From contig VZRR01002856.1 of assembly GCA_013398015.1 (NCBI GenBank), positions 620,001 through 684,000 of the forward strand: a DNA stretch of 64,000 nt. Direction: 5' to 3'. Below the pieces are notes generated by a model, which ran no database searches, was not told the DNA's origin, and was given only the letters and a program-made list of their open reading frames with translations. The DNA is from Oreocharis arfaki. Taxonomy: Eukaryota > Chordata > Aves > Passeriformes > Paramythiidae. Numbering within the stretch: the stretch's first letter is position 1; each line of letters opens with the position of its first letter. This document shows positions 1 through 12,337 of the stretch, in pieces. The translations under genes and the position numbers were made by a program.

Positions 1-1289
1 CAGCTTGGCAGAATGTGGTCACCCTTGCAGTACACAGCACTCTCCCAGCACGCTGCAAGGCTCACAAGGAAGCAAGTGCTTTGCTCCTCTTCCTTCCTGG
101 CAAGAGCAGGACGCAGACATTACCTCAAGAGACGTCTCTCACAGCAGGGTGAGATCCCAGTTTAGAATGGTACTGAGGCAACACAGGCAGCCAAGAGGTT
201 AAAGCTGGAATGCTAGCTGGATGCACTAAAATGAGGAATAAATTCATATATCTTCCCAGGGAACATCATCATTTAATCACGCATTGGTGTTAAAAGAACC
301 AGGATTCAAAAGTCCCCAGGAGTTTCTTTTGCTCACCTGTAATAGAGGAGAAGTACAGCTGCTGGAAGACTTAGGCAGGTATTGTATTAAGGGAGATACA
401 ATTAGTACTTTGTTCTAATACTGAAAAAAAAATTACATTGATATCTGCAGTCATTTCCTCCTGAAAGTAGCAGTTTGCACCTTGTTATTTTGCGGCTTTT
501 TCTTGTTTGCTGATTCTGCAAGGAACTTTTAACTTTCTGTGCAGAATCCTTAAGAACAAGAATAAACAGCTAACATTAGAAAAACGTATCAAAAGTACAT
601 ATATTCACCTGCTGTACACATTATTTTAGCAGAGTAAAAGGATTTTTATAAAATGCTTTCACTGTCATGAAAAGGATCCTGTGACTCAGCCAAAGGCGTG
701 CAAGAAGGGATATTTATCTTACTTCATTTGATGTTATTCAGCCACATCATTATGCTGGCTGCTAAAAAAATAACAAGGAATGTCTTAGGAGAGCTGGCAC
801 AACATGCCCTGTGGGCAGTGTTCTTCCTCCTGTCTACTGGAAAGAATCTCTGTTTAAATATTTAGAAGAACAAATCTTGTATTATTAATGGCTGTACTTA
901 AGCTAGCCTCAAGAGAAAAGGAAAAAGCAAAAAGGGGAAAGAGATAAAAAGATAGATAGAAAAAAACTCTAAAAAGATAAAAGAAAAGATAAAAAAGAGT
1001 GAAAAGTGAAAACAAGATCAAGGTTGCTTCCGACTACCAAAATGCCTGTGTTTTCTTTTTCGCATTTTACAATGCTTCTCACTAACGTGATGGTGAAACA
1101 GATACCTTAGATACAGATATCTTTAGGACAAAAATCATTCACATCCCAGTAGAAATAATTTAAAAATAAGAGCGAAAGGATTCAAGACCTGTGAAAAACA
1201 AGGCTGGTGCTTCAAACAGCAACACAATTACAATAATGTTCTGTGACCATGCCAGGCTTTGGGTCTATACCTGGAAGGCAGGAAATGCT
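1..1289. other. Intergenic DNA, no gene seen
   Basis: This is AT-rich sequence with no convincing exon on either strand. The only structure is an A/G-rich tract at about 911-1018 (GATA and AAAAG words), described separately. It belongs to the gene-poor DNA upstream of DAB2. Confidence 0.6.
911..1018 (+). repeat. Polypurine low-complexity tract
   Basis: About 100 bases are almost entirely A and G on the + strand, with repeated GATA and AAAAG words and few pyrimidine interruptions. It is simple low-complexity DNA with no coding content. Confidence 0.7.
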
Positions 1290-1390
1290 CTCGGTGATGT
1301 GCTCACACGAGACTTCGGGTAATCTAATTGATCTTCCTCCATTTTCCCAGTTGTGAAATGGAAATAATAATAGTTGTTTCCTTTCAAATA
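1290..1390 (+). repeat. Possible MIR/CORE-SINE-like relic
   Basis: The stretch around 1335-1375 reads CCATTTTCCCAGTTGTGAAA followed by TGGAAATAATAATAG. This is close in order and wording to the middle of the mammalian MIR consensus as I remember it (pyrimidine-rich run, CATCTGTAAAATGG, then ATAATAATAG). Such ancient SINEs are rare in bird genomes. The match is short and from memory, so the assignment is tentative. Confidence 0.3.
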
Positions 1391-4300
1391 TCATTTTGGA
1401 TTTTAAAAATGAAGACTTTATGCCTGGTTCCAATGGGAGTCTTCTCTGCAGCCAGAATAAAAACACAATTTTCACAAGGGCAGAAATTGCAGCAGATTTT
1501 GTGGAAATCAGTGACTGAATGAAATGGAGCTGGTTCATGCTGCAAGTGTGGCTCCCTATGTTTCCATTAGTGCTGTCACAAAATAAACCCTTTCCAGAAT
1601 TATCTCTGGTTGAATAAATATTTGTTGTATCTATGGGTACCATACATTTCATTAAAATATGCTTTATGTTGACAGATTGTTGTTCCAATCCATACTATAC
1701 CAAATGGTGGAGAACTATATAAAATTTTAAATGATTGAGTTAGCTTTTTGTTCTGTACTTAAGAGAGTGATACAAGGATCCCAAAGAAGATAGAGCAGGA
1801 TGGACTCTAGAAGGCTAATGCATATTTACATTTCTGTGCAAGTCTCCAACTAGTTTTGTTTCATATTTACATTCCTATAAATGCCTTAATTCATTAATAA
1901 ATGTATTTATTCATTATTTCCTGCTATTAACCTAAACTGTGACTGCTTTCTTAGTTCCCTTCTTTTATAAAGTCTTTTTTTTTTTTTTTTAACTGAACAT
2001 AGTTAAGGGCAGCAGGGTTGATGGCTGAATACAGCTGCTTACACATGGCATGCAAGAATGTGAAGCTTTAGCAGGCTTGGGCCTTTGTTCAGCTGGCATT
2101 AGAATGGGTATCCATGACAGTGTCTCCAAGGAGGGAGTGGTTCAAAGACTAGGGATAGGCTGATATTCTCAGCTCACATAGTGTCCTCCATATCCACGAG
2201 TGAGAGCAAAGCTGCTGTGGTTACCTCTGAGTTCCTTGGTCAGGGTCCAGCTCTCCATTTCAAGGATTTTCTGCCTCCACAGACTCCAGAAACTTATGGA
2301 GGCTACAGACTCTAAAGTGAGGTTGGCCTTAGAAAATGTCCCTCAGGCAGGGACCTCAAGCTGAAAAACCCTACAGCACAGCAAGAGTCCTCTCTATGTA
2401 TCTTTACATCATGCTCCATCACTTGTTGAAAAATAAAGGTGCCAGAACAATAATCATATTACTAATGAAGCCTTCTTATTGTAAATGTGTAGCATGCACT
2501 TGGGGAGCAATTGTAAAAAAGCTCTCCAAATATTTGTTAACATCACAGAAAAACACTTCATCACATCATTTCAATAAAAAGGAGATTTTAAATTTACTCT
2601 TGTCAGTAGTGGTATGTTGTATGAGATACTGAGCAGACATTGGCTTAACAACAGTGAATAAACACCAAGGTTTATAGATATAAAAAGTAAATATTGGTGC
2701 AGGATGAAGGGAAGGTTAATATTTGCCTCAAGAGACAATGAATTTTGGTGACTGACAAAATTTCAAGTTAACCAGGGTATCTAACACCTCCCAGCTTAGT
2801 GGTATTAATCCAGAACCAGTCCGTGAAGAAAACACAGTTGTACCAGTTTGAAAAGAAACTCATGTTAGTCTTAATGTATTTTCTCTTTTTCCTCAAAACA
2901 ATAGCCTGATATGACGGGTGTAATTTTTGAAGACTCTTAAAATCCTTAGTCTTATAGTAGGTATCATTAAATAGAAGGAGAAAATATGGAAGTAGATCTA
3001 CTACAGTGTGACATGACTGAAGAATAAATGCAATGAAATTTCTTTTTCAATTCTGAGATGGCAGCCAAAAATAAATATGTTAATTTGTAGCCCAAATGAA
3101 ATAAAGAACTTAATAGTTTAAAAAAATAAAACTTGCATTGAATTTTGAACTTCTGATCCTGCCTTGAAAATAATCCCAGCAAACTCATGTAAAACAATGC
3201 AGTAGTGTCATTTTAAAGAGTTTTCCATCTGGCCTTTTCCATCTCATGACTAGTGATAATTTTATTTGCATGTAGTATAAATCTAGATCTGTTATGATTA
3301 CCCAATCCGATTAGCAATTTTGTTACTTCAAAGCCATACGGATGATTTCAACAAAATTAAACCAGAAAAACAGTGGAAAAATGCCATTGAAAATGAAGCA
3401 AGCTCAACTCCTTTCTGAAGTTTGCTTTTTCTGCCAGAAACATTCTCCAGGTCATGTGACCTAAATTCTAATTTCCCAAAACAAAACAAAACAATAAAAC
3501 CAACCCAAATACTTTAAATGTCCTTTCAAGACTTTCTCAGAAGCAAGGATTTCCCATCGTCAATAATACATCAGGTTCTTGTGCAAAGGGCAGCCACGGA
3601 GGATTCTTGCAACATCAAAAACAAATCCATCCTTGAGAGGTCTTCAAAACATTTCAAAATATGTTCTCATCAAAACAAGAAGCTCACACATGGCAGAAAC
3701 ATTTTATTGTCACTTCTCAGCCATTAGGCATCTCTGTGTGTAAATGATTTCTCACACTGTTTTTCTACTACCTGAATATTATGGTGCTCTCCTCAGTTCC
3801 TGAAAAGATGTAAAAGAGGGTTTATTATGTCCCTTTCTTTACATGTGAGACTGATAACTTGATAAAGGTTTTGCAATCGCTTTTCCAAGGACAAACAAGG
3901 AAGAAAAAACATCCAAATTCACATCACCAACGTGTATGGAGGACTTTGACACCAAACTAATTTGCCCGATGTAACCTCAAAAGGCACAGCATAAGAATGA
4001 GAAAAACATAGTTCTGAAAGTATATGATGTTGGTGTTGGCAGTGAGTACTGCTGAACTGCTGAGAAACACAGGATGCTTCTGCTGTTTCCTTTTTGCAGA
4101 ATACATTTGCTTTTGGAAGGGCTCTTTTAAGGCACTCTCTACAAATATAAACTGCCTGATGTAAATGGGTTCTTTACTAGTTTGATTGTTTCTTGCAAAT
4201 AATTTATTTTTGCTGAATCAGGAATAATTTTGTTTGTCAAGGGCACATTTCAAGTTACAAGCAAAAGTGAAATAGTTCTTTGGGTTTTTTAAAATCAGAA

Positions 4301-7300
4301 AAGTTAAAGTAGTTTATATTTGTATATAGAAATTCAGACAGCTTGGGCATGTATCCATGTAACCTTTAATTAATGTTTATTTGTCGTAACACACAATAAA
4401 GCAGAAATAGTCTGAGCCGAATTCAGAATTCATGCTTTTACTCTTGGGAGGAATTTGCCAAGTCCAAACCCACAGAATTGATCCAGAAGTCATTAATTAT
4501 ATGTTGCTAATGACAATTCTAATTGGAAGGAATGAGTAAACCATACTATGTTCTAATTCTTGGATGGTTTTAGTCGTTTGAGTCTAGCAGCCAATCTTAA
4601 AATATCCCAGTAGTGTATTTCTCTATGGAATTACTTGAATGGAAAAATGTCATGGAACCGTGTACTGAAGTGAACTTAAGCCTCGCCAAAGACGAGATTG
4701 TTAGTTCAAGACAACTGCAAACATTTGTAGCTTTGCAGCACCTTTGTTCCAAAGTGAACTTCAAATGCCTGAATTACATCTGCAGCTGGCAGATTGACTG
4801 ACAGAATCTGCAGATTTTCTGTAATTGCCTCGGCTGCATGGAGTGTAAGCCATGGGTGCGTGCAGGTCAACCGGGCTGCAAGCAAGGGGCACTTCTGACA
4901 CCTGAGTTGTCTCTCACACACCAGCAATAGCTCTGCATATGGACCTGTCTTCCAGGAGGTGCCAGACCCCCTCTGTACCTCCCACACAACTGGCATGAGC
5001 CTGGTGTCCCAAGACGAGGGCAGCAATTAGGAGAAGTGTGACAGGAAACAGTCGCACTTGCCAACAAAACTAAGAAGTGCCACTTCCCCTTCCCCTTTCT
5101 TCCTGTGGCTTTGCAAGGGTCTTCACAAAATGTGGGACTCACTGTGCACATTCTACTGTGCCCATAAACAACAACCAATCTGGAAACTCCCAGAGAGAAT
5201 GTGGCAGCCCTGTATAAAAAGTTTTGAGTCAGCTTAGAATGTGCCAGCTGTATCTATCTGAGAAGCCAGAGTGGAGCCATTAGCTAATGTGCAGGAAGTC
5301 TGCTTTGCACTATCTTTTCTGCAGAGAGGACCTCCAGTGCCAAAACTGGTTTCCTCAAAGTCCGTACTTAGTTGCTGCCAAAAGAAGAACCATCTAAAAT
5401 CTGTAGTTAATCTAGTTTCTCACACTGATGCACTCCAGGCAATTAGAGTTCTGCTTTTCAGCATGTCTAAAAACACTTATCTCAACCAGTCTGAGTAATT
5501 CAGTACTCTACCTTCCCCATGAGCATAGATTTCTTTCACACACAGACACTAACCTACTCATTCTCTGAACACAGCAGAAAATCAGAGTCTGCATAAAACA
5601 TGGTCAGAAAGAGATGGGACAGAGATTCCCTTTCAGCCAAAGGATCCAAGGTAGAGTGAGCTGGCAGGAGCCTGTTACAAGATTCCTCCTCTGGACCTGG
5701 GAAATCAAAATATTAAATCCATATTTTCCAGAGCAGACAGAAACCCTTTCTGCCAAACCAGAGATTCAAGTGCCCCCACTTCTCTCAGGAATTTCATGTG
5801 TCCATAGTGAGTGGAAGAACTTCATTAGAAGATATTAAACCTAATCTCTCCCCTTTTCTCCACTGAATAGTCCCTTGTCCTCTACTGAAACTATATTCCC
5901 GCAACGAGAGGTGACTGATGCCTGAAAAGCAGAGGATCTTTGTGCATGTCAGGGTGAAAGCCCTGACTAATTACGGGGAGAATGGCTGATGTTATCTCCT
6001 CTCCTGGAGGCACTTTTATAAGAAATAAAGAAAGCAACACACCAACCAACCAAACAGAAAACAGAAGAGCTGTGTATCTTTCCTGGAGAAAGACTGTAGG
6101 CACTTAATTTGTGGGATGGGAATCCCAAGGCAATTCGACGTGAAGGGAGGATCTCTGTTGCAATCCAGCACAAGTTAACTATGCCCTAAAGAAAAGTGGC
6201 ATTCAGTTCTTGAAGATTTTTGCCCCAAGTCATTTACTGAAAAATAACTTCACATGTTTTAATTTCATTGGATATAGTAAGACCACTTCCAGGAGAAAAA
6301 GCAAGTTAACGCAAATGAGCACTGAGGAGACAAATTCATGAGGACCCCTGAAGGAGCCCAGAAGCAGAGGGGTTTCAGACCAATTCACCTTGTCTGTGTG
6401 TCACACTGGGAACACTATTGTGTCACTGGTTGATGATAGCTGTCTCTCAGGAACCTCTGCACTGTGTCTAATTCAGACAATGGATCTTTTGCAAAACAAG
6501 AATTGCAACCTCAAAACTGATTTTTGTCTACCTACTCTACCTGTCAATGGAAACATGACATTAATTTCAGTTTGTCTTTTACTTTCTACGTTGGAATCCT
6601 CTCTAGACAGAGGAATAGACTACACACGGAAACTTAAAGTTTCAGACATTTTCAACTTTTTCAAAAGAGAGCTGATGCATTTATGGAAAACAAATATTGA
6701 GGCAAAGATGAAAATTTATTTCTAAAACTGAAGATGCTTTCATTCTCTATACACTGTTATTTGTTATATTGTACATTTAATATACCTCTTTATAACTTTA
6801 TCTTATTAATGTTGGCCCTGTAGAATAAAACGTAGTATTTCTGAATCCCTAAATCCTTATAAGTCAGTCTTGTATGCATAAGCACTTGTATTATAAATAA
6901 TAAAAAGATTTCTCCAAATAGAGACTAGCCCAGGGAGTAACAGGGTAACACCAAGTTCTCAGGGGCAGATTGTGCTATTAAGACACAGTTTTGCATTGCT
7001 GCAATACGGACATGCCCGATCCATTCCAGAGATATCTGAAAGAGATTGTGTATCAGAGACCACAAACATACCCAGACAGATAGATTTACGCCGTGTATTC
7101 TGACTAAAGGAAACTGCTGTGTCACAACCAATATGGGACAATGGTGTCTATAAATAAACAAATATCTTAAGTGAGCTTTTCAGCTTTTCTATTATATTCT
7201 CTTCTATGAACACACTCTTTAATTGTAGTTGGATACTAGAACTCAAAGCAAGGGCATGGGTTTTCAGAGAAATGGGAACTTGGGTCTATAGTTACCACAC

Positions 7301-9284
7301 ACAAGCTGGTCATTTACTATGCAAACAGACAATTAACTAACAACAGGATGGTACAAACTCCTGGAGAGATACTTGTATCTTTTTTAATCTTAACTGCAGA
7401 AGAGCTTTCCTGGTATCTCAAAAAATTCTGGTGGATGGTCATTATTTACCACGATCTGAAAATAAAGGGAATCTGACTTAAAGCAGATGTAGAAAGTTGA
7501 TGTTATGTGAAAATAATCATATATATTGTCTATGACCTGTCTCATAACAAAAAAGAGCATGTGATGAAGCCCTAAAACACACCCCTTCTTATCATCCTCT
7601 TGTATTTTTGATTATCATTACATTAATTTTTATAAAAGGATACAAAGCACTTCAGTGTATACCACCATTTAATGGTGAATCCACACTAGCTGAAAGACTG
7701 AATCCTTACTGTCTAAGAATTGAAGGGGTTTGTTTCTGCAGTGAAATAAAGCCTAGAACTTTTAGAAAATGTCTATGGGAAAGCTAGGAAAGAAAAATTC
7801 TAAAAGGGGTTGACACACAGAAGTTGGTAAGTTTCCTAGTCCAACTGTAGAGGGAGATTTAGGAGGAGAGAGAGGCTGCCTAATGTTTTCAATTTCCCAG
7901 TCCCTCCTCTGTCTGCATTTTGCAATCTGCTGTCCCTGGTGTTGTGGTCGTTTCTGGTCTATCAGACACTTGTGCATAACATGGTTTAATCAGTAGTCTG
8001 AGTTACTCTTTTACTGTAGCAATGAAAGAAAAGCAAACAGTTAACAAGTGACTAGGAGTCTTTATAATTGCTGACCTTCAATAGTCTATATAATGTGACT
8101 TTAGGCCACTGAGTAATAAATAGACTAGTGTAATATTTACAGACATGTCTGGAATGCAGTAAGTTCCTCTCTTCTCTTTCACGAAGTCATTAATGGCTCT
8201 GTGAGGAATCAGACTACTGCTGTTCGTGTTCCCCCAAAAACACTCTTTATCTCTTGACAGTTTATGCTGACCTTTCTACTTTGTTTTGATTTGTTGTTCA
8301 CGGATCCATTTCCCAAGTCCTGGAGTTTACAAACTTTTGCAAGGGGTTAAACATTTTCAGGAAATCATTCTGTGAACTCAGTTCTAACCATGGATTCCCC
8401 AGCCCAGTGATCAGAAGACCTCTAAAAGACAGTGTTTCTCAATCAGTTCCTTTCAGGTGGAAAGGACCATGTTGTTTGTACGAATAGAATTTTTCCTGAA
8501 GAAAGTACACAACTCTCCCTCTTTCCCAAACCAGCAGGCAGTTTCCACTTCTTTGAAATTCTGAACACTGAGGCAAACCTAGAAAATTAGGAAATGTGTA
8601 TGGAGAGAAGAAATGAAAACAAATTGGAGAAGAGTTTCTTGCTTCCCTTCTTTCCTTGCATCAAGACAAAGTCTAAATGTGATGGTGTCGTCTGAAAAGT
8701 CAAGCCTTGCAGAAAGAAACTCTGGTCTCTGAGCAAATTGGGTACACAGGATTTACTTATAAGAAGAGGGAAGGGATTACTTCCAAATAATAAAAGTCAG
8801 TGCTTTTGAAGAAGTAGAGCAGATTCATAACATTGCAGAGCTCCATTAAAAAGTCTAGTAATTGTTGGCAGCTGCCTATTAAATCTATTTCCTTTAAATC
8901 CCATGGCACCGAAGGCAGAAAAAGTATTTATGCCAATTTTTATGCATGCTAGTGTTGGATATAAACCCCTTCACTGCTGTCCCCAAACCATTTGCTTCTG
9001 TTTTATTCCAGATACAGACAATGCACACAGTCACTTCATGTTCCAAACCAAAAATAAAATAATGAAAGTGTAACGGAATGTACGGAAATATATTCAAGTC
9101 TTTACAAAACAAAAGAGAATTACTGTTGGAAGTCCTGAGTATTGGACAGTTCATTAAATGCTCAATCTGTATCTGCATCAGGTCATGCCTACTTTAGAAA
9201 GGTAGAACTAAGCTTGGGTAGACTCCTTGACATAAAATACCACAGTCTGAGTCAAATCTGGTGTTTAGTATTCACAGAGATTGT
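1391..9284. other. Intergenic DNA, no gene seen
   Basis: About 8 kb with only short, unrelated open frames on both strands. None has a recognisable domain or a series of matching splice sites. Minor structure includes a poly-T run at about 1976-1990 and an AC-rich stretch at about 3478-3510. This corresponds to the gene desert 5' of DAB2 in other amniotes. Confidence 0.6.
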
Positions 9285-11806
9285 CATTCCAGCTTGTAAT
9301 TTGCTTTGATTTTAAATGTGCATTATATTGCACTGTGACTCAGCAATTAATTTGTCCCACGGGTGTATTAAAGAAATGTTGTCCTCAGATAAACTCAATT
9401 ACCTCATAATATTTACACTGCGGCACTAAGTTTGACTTTCAATATAATGTTGTTACCTTTCACACAACTATTCCATGGCCTAATTACCCACCCGGACCTT
9501 ACTTCCCTGGAAAACAGCAGAATTAGTTAAGTAAAAGCCTAAGGCATTTTTAACAGTGGTCACAGATGATGGACCCAAACAATATCTGTTTTCCAAACAC
9601 TATGTGGATGAAGAGTGAATGGAAATTTTTTGGAAGGAATTTCTTTGTGAGGTCAGTACAAAGACAATTATCAACATTTGGCTATTTTTGAACAATAGCA
9701 AATAAGGAAATATGAGAAATCTGTCTCACGTTATCATCTTCCTCTGATATTGGACAAGCTATTCTTGGATTTGTTCAGCAATTTCTTTCCCTTCCATTCC
9801 CACCCCCTCCATTTCTGCACACATGCAAAAGCCATCTGTATTAAAGCAATGACACATTTCTCACTTTGGACCCATTCCTTTCCCTTTTTAGGGAGAGCTG
9901 CTACAGTCCTCTCCAGAGGACTCAACAAGTGGCAGCATGTTAGTATTTATTTTCACTTATTAAAGAAAAGACAGTTTTTCAGCACTAAATGTCACTGTTC
10001 GGACAGGAATGTGAGACACAGAGAGGACTCAGACTACAACAAAAGGTCATTTGCATTCTGCCTAAATTCAATTCACTTTGCCAAATATTTTTGTCTGACA
10101 GAACCACTACAGATAATTCAAGTAAGGAGGAAGAGAGAAAGTAGATATATCTGATGCAAAGATATCTTCAAGAAAGGGAGGGAATGAACTAGAGTCTTCT
10201 CAAAAGTACCATGCTCTTTGTTGGGCTAGTCAATGCACTTTGAGTAGATTTTGCTGATGCAGTGATTGGGATGACACCAACAGTAGAGACTCATTTAAAT
10301 AAATTTTTCACAAAAAGAATTTATCATTGTGTCCCATACAATCTGTGCAGTCTTGTTTGATAACTGCTCCTGTCATGCCCCGAAAGAAGCAATCTTTTCA
10401 TTTCAGGTTATCCTACAGTGCTCTCATTTCCCTGTTACATTTTATTGCAATATCCCAATTAAAAAAATACCAGCACAGGCATTTGTAAATGAGAAGCACA
10501 TACAATCCAGTTTCTGTCTCTCACAGACAAAGAGGTTACTTTTGCTACACAGCTTAGTGTTTCCCCATGAAATATTTTTACTTCCTTTACTACAAATACT
10601 ACTATAAAAATAAAAAATTGCTCTTTTCTAATATACAAGAAAGGAAATGAGTAGCTCACAATGTAAGTGCTTGCACAACCCAAAGACACATAGTGCATGA
10701 GACAGAAAAGCCATGTAAACAATAAAAGTAGAAGAGTAAGAGAATAATTATGGGAAACTGAATAAGGAGAAGCAAAATGTAAGCCAAGGCTTACATGGCT
10801 TCCAGTGTGTTTCTGCTTTGCAAAATGTATTTGCTTTTCCCTTTAACTATTTCATGTCTTTCTAGGCTTTCCTTTGCTACTCTCTTCCTCTTTAGCAGGA
10901 AAGATGAAGAGCTCTTTTGCAGCCTGTGTATTTTCTTTGTGGTACATATCTGCCCATGTGCTAAAAGCATCCTTGTGCACAGATGTTCGGAGCTGCTCCT
11001 CCATTTCCCTGTCACAGTCCTACAACAGGCTGATTTTTCTGCTGCAACCCCTGAGGCTTTTCTGCTCGTTTGCTCTGGTTTGCATATCCTCCTTTTACCT
11101 GCATCACCTGCAGCGGTGCAAGGGCTTCCTTCTGGAGCTGAGCCACCAAGACTTCATTCTGTTCACCTTCATATCTGACTATTGCTTTTGCACAGTGACA
11201 TGGCTTTGAATATTTTTGTTGATTAACCCCTGTCTCTCTTGTATTCTTTCTCTTCAAACCACAGAAAATTAACACCTGATGCACAAGTGCACAAGTACAC
11301 CTGAAATCAACAGACGAGTGCCTATAATCCAGTCCAAACCTTTCATATGCTTTCAGCTGACAGGATATAAAATGGCAAATTGGGATAATTTGAGATCAGT
11401 TTGAGAAATCTGGATTGTAAATTTGTGCTATTTCACCATTCACAGTAATGGTTGAAAAATGTCTCTATTTCTTAGTTTGCTTTCCATATTTCTTGCTTTT
11501 TTTTTTTTTAATGCTTGTAATCAGAAGTTGAGTCTTCAGTTGGTTCTCCTAAATGTTTTGCCAATTCTGTCTTTTTGAAAAGGATTTTTGAACAGTCTCA
11601 CAAAATTCCTTCCTCTTTCACTTGTTTGACTTAGGAAACACTGAAGCTGCACCAGTTCTGCAGTCTGCTAGACTGAGACACTTCTGGAGATACCACTGTG
11701 TTTTTCATATGCAAAAATCAAATACCTTTCACAACAAAACAAACACTCTGAAGTTTCAGATCATCTTCGTAAATCATGCAAAGATGCATTCTTCAACTGT
11801 GTCCTC
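9285..11806. other. Intergenic DNA; possible conserved element and coding-like patch
   Basis: No gene can be supported. The part at about 9285-9480 is AT-rich and dense in homeodomain-type words such as CAATTAATTTG, as conserved noncoding elements often are. The part at about 10790-11290 has unusually open frames on the minus strand and is discussed as a possible decayed coding region. Both remarks are pattern judgements only. Confidence 0.45.
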
Positions 11807-11914
11807 AAAAAAAAAAAAAANGTGTCCAAAAAAAAAAAAAAAAAAAAAAAGAAGGGAAAGAGGAAAGGAAAGTAGGAAAGGCAAGGACAGGCAAGGAGAA
11901 AGGGATGGAGAAAG
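11807..11914 (+). repeat. Poly-A runs around one N, then purine tract
   Basis: A run of 14 A (11807-11820) is followed by a single N at 11821, the word GTGTCC, a run of 23 A (11828-11850) and a G/A-rich tract to about 11914. GTGTCC also precedes the first A run, so the assembly may have duplicated or mis-joined a homopolymer. Lengths here should not be trusted. Confidence 0.85.
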
Positions 11915-12017
11915 TCAAGGATTTATCAGGCTCTCAGGATTCTTTTTACCACCATATTGGCCACTCCATAAACCATTTACCACACCATCATCACAAGAAG
12001 AATCACAGTTCTGAATG

Positions 12018-12175
12018 AGCCCAAAGGTCTTGCTAGCCTGTCTCCAAGAGTAGCATTAAGTAGATGGCTGAGGAAGCACATTAAAGAAAGACAAGTTTAC
12101 AGTATCACCCTATATGACTCCCCAAGCTTCCCATATTTTCACCTTAGCATCTTCCTAAGCTGGATGTAGTTTCCA
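12018..12175 (+). repeat. Possible ancient amniote interspersed repeat
   Basis: The order of words (AAGGTCTTGCTAGCCTGTCTCC, then AGTGGC-like text, GATGGCTGAGGAAG, a gap, ACTCCCCAAGCTTCC and ATCTTCCTAAGCT) follows, with many changes, an old element recalled from amniote genomes that contains AGCCCAGTATCCTGTCTCC, GATGCCTAGGG and CACTCCCAGCTTC. I cannot name the family with confidence (CR1/L3-like 3' end is possible). Confidence 0.35.
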
Positions 12176-12248
12176 CATACTTGGTTACATTTACTGTATG
12201 CTTCCACCCTGAATTTTCAGTCATCCCTCGAGCTCAGGTGAGCTCCTA

Positions 12249-12337
12249 CCATACCATACTATACTACACCATACCATACCATACCATACCATACCATACC
12301 ATACCATACCATACCATACCATACCATACCATACCAT
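12249..12337 (+). repeat. (ATACC)n pentanucleotide microsatellite
   Basis: Thirteen perfect ATACC units run from 12271 to 12335, preceded from 12249 by imperfect units (ATACT, ACACC). On the opposite strand the unit is GGTAT. Open frames through it encode only periodic peptides and are not genes. A perfect array this long is probably length-polymorphic. Confidence 0.98.

Noticed and set aside
1212..1688. A 158-codon minus-strand open frame
   Set aside because: No recognisable domain. It overlaps the MIR-like wording on the other strand and has no splice or promoter context.
12249..12337. CRISPR-like direct repeats
   Set aside because: The unit is five bases with no spacers, in vertebrate DNA; it is a microsatellite.
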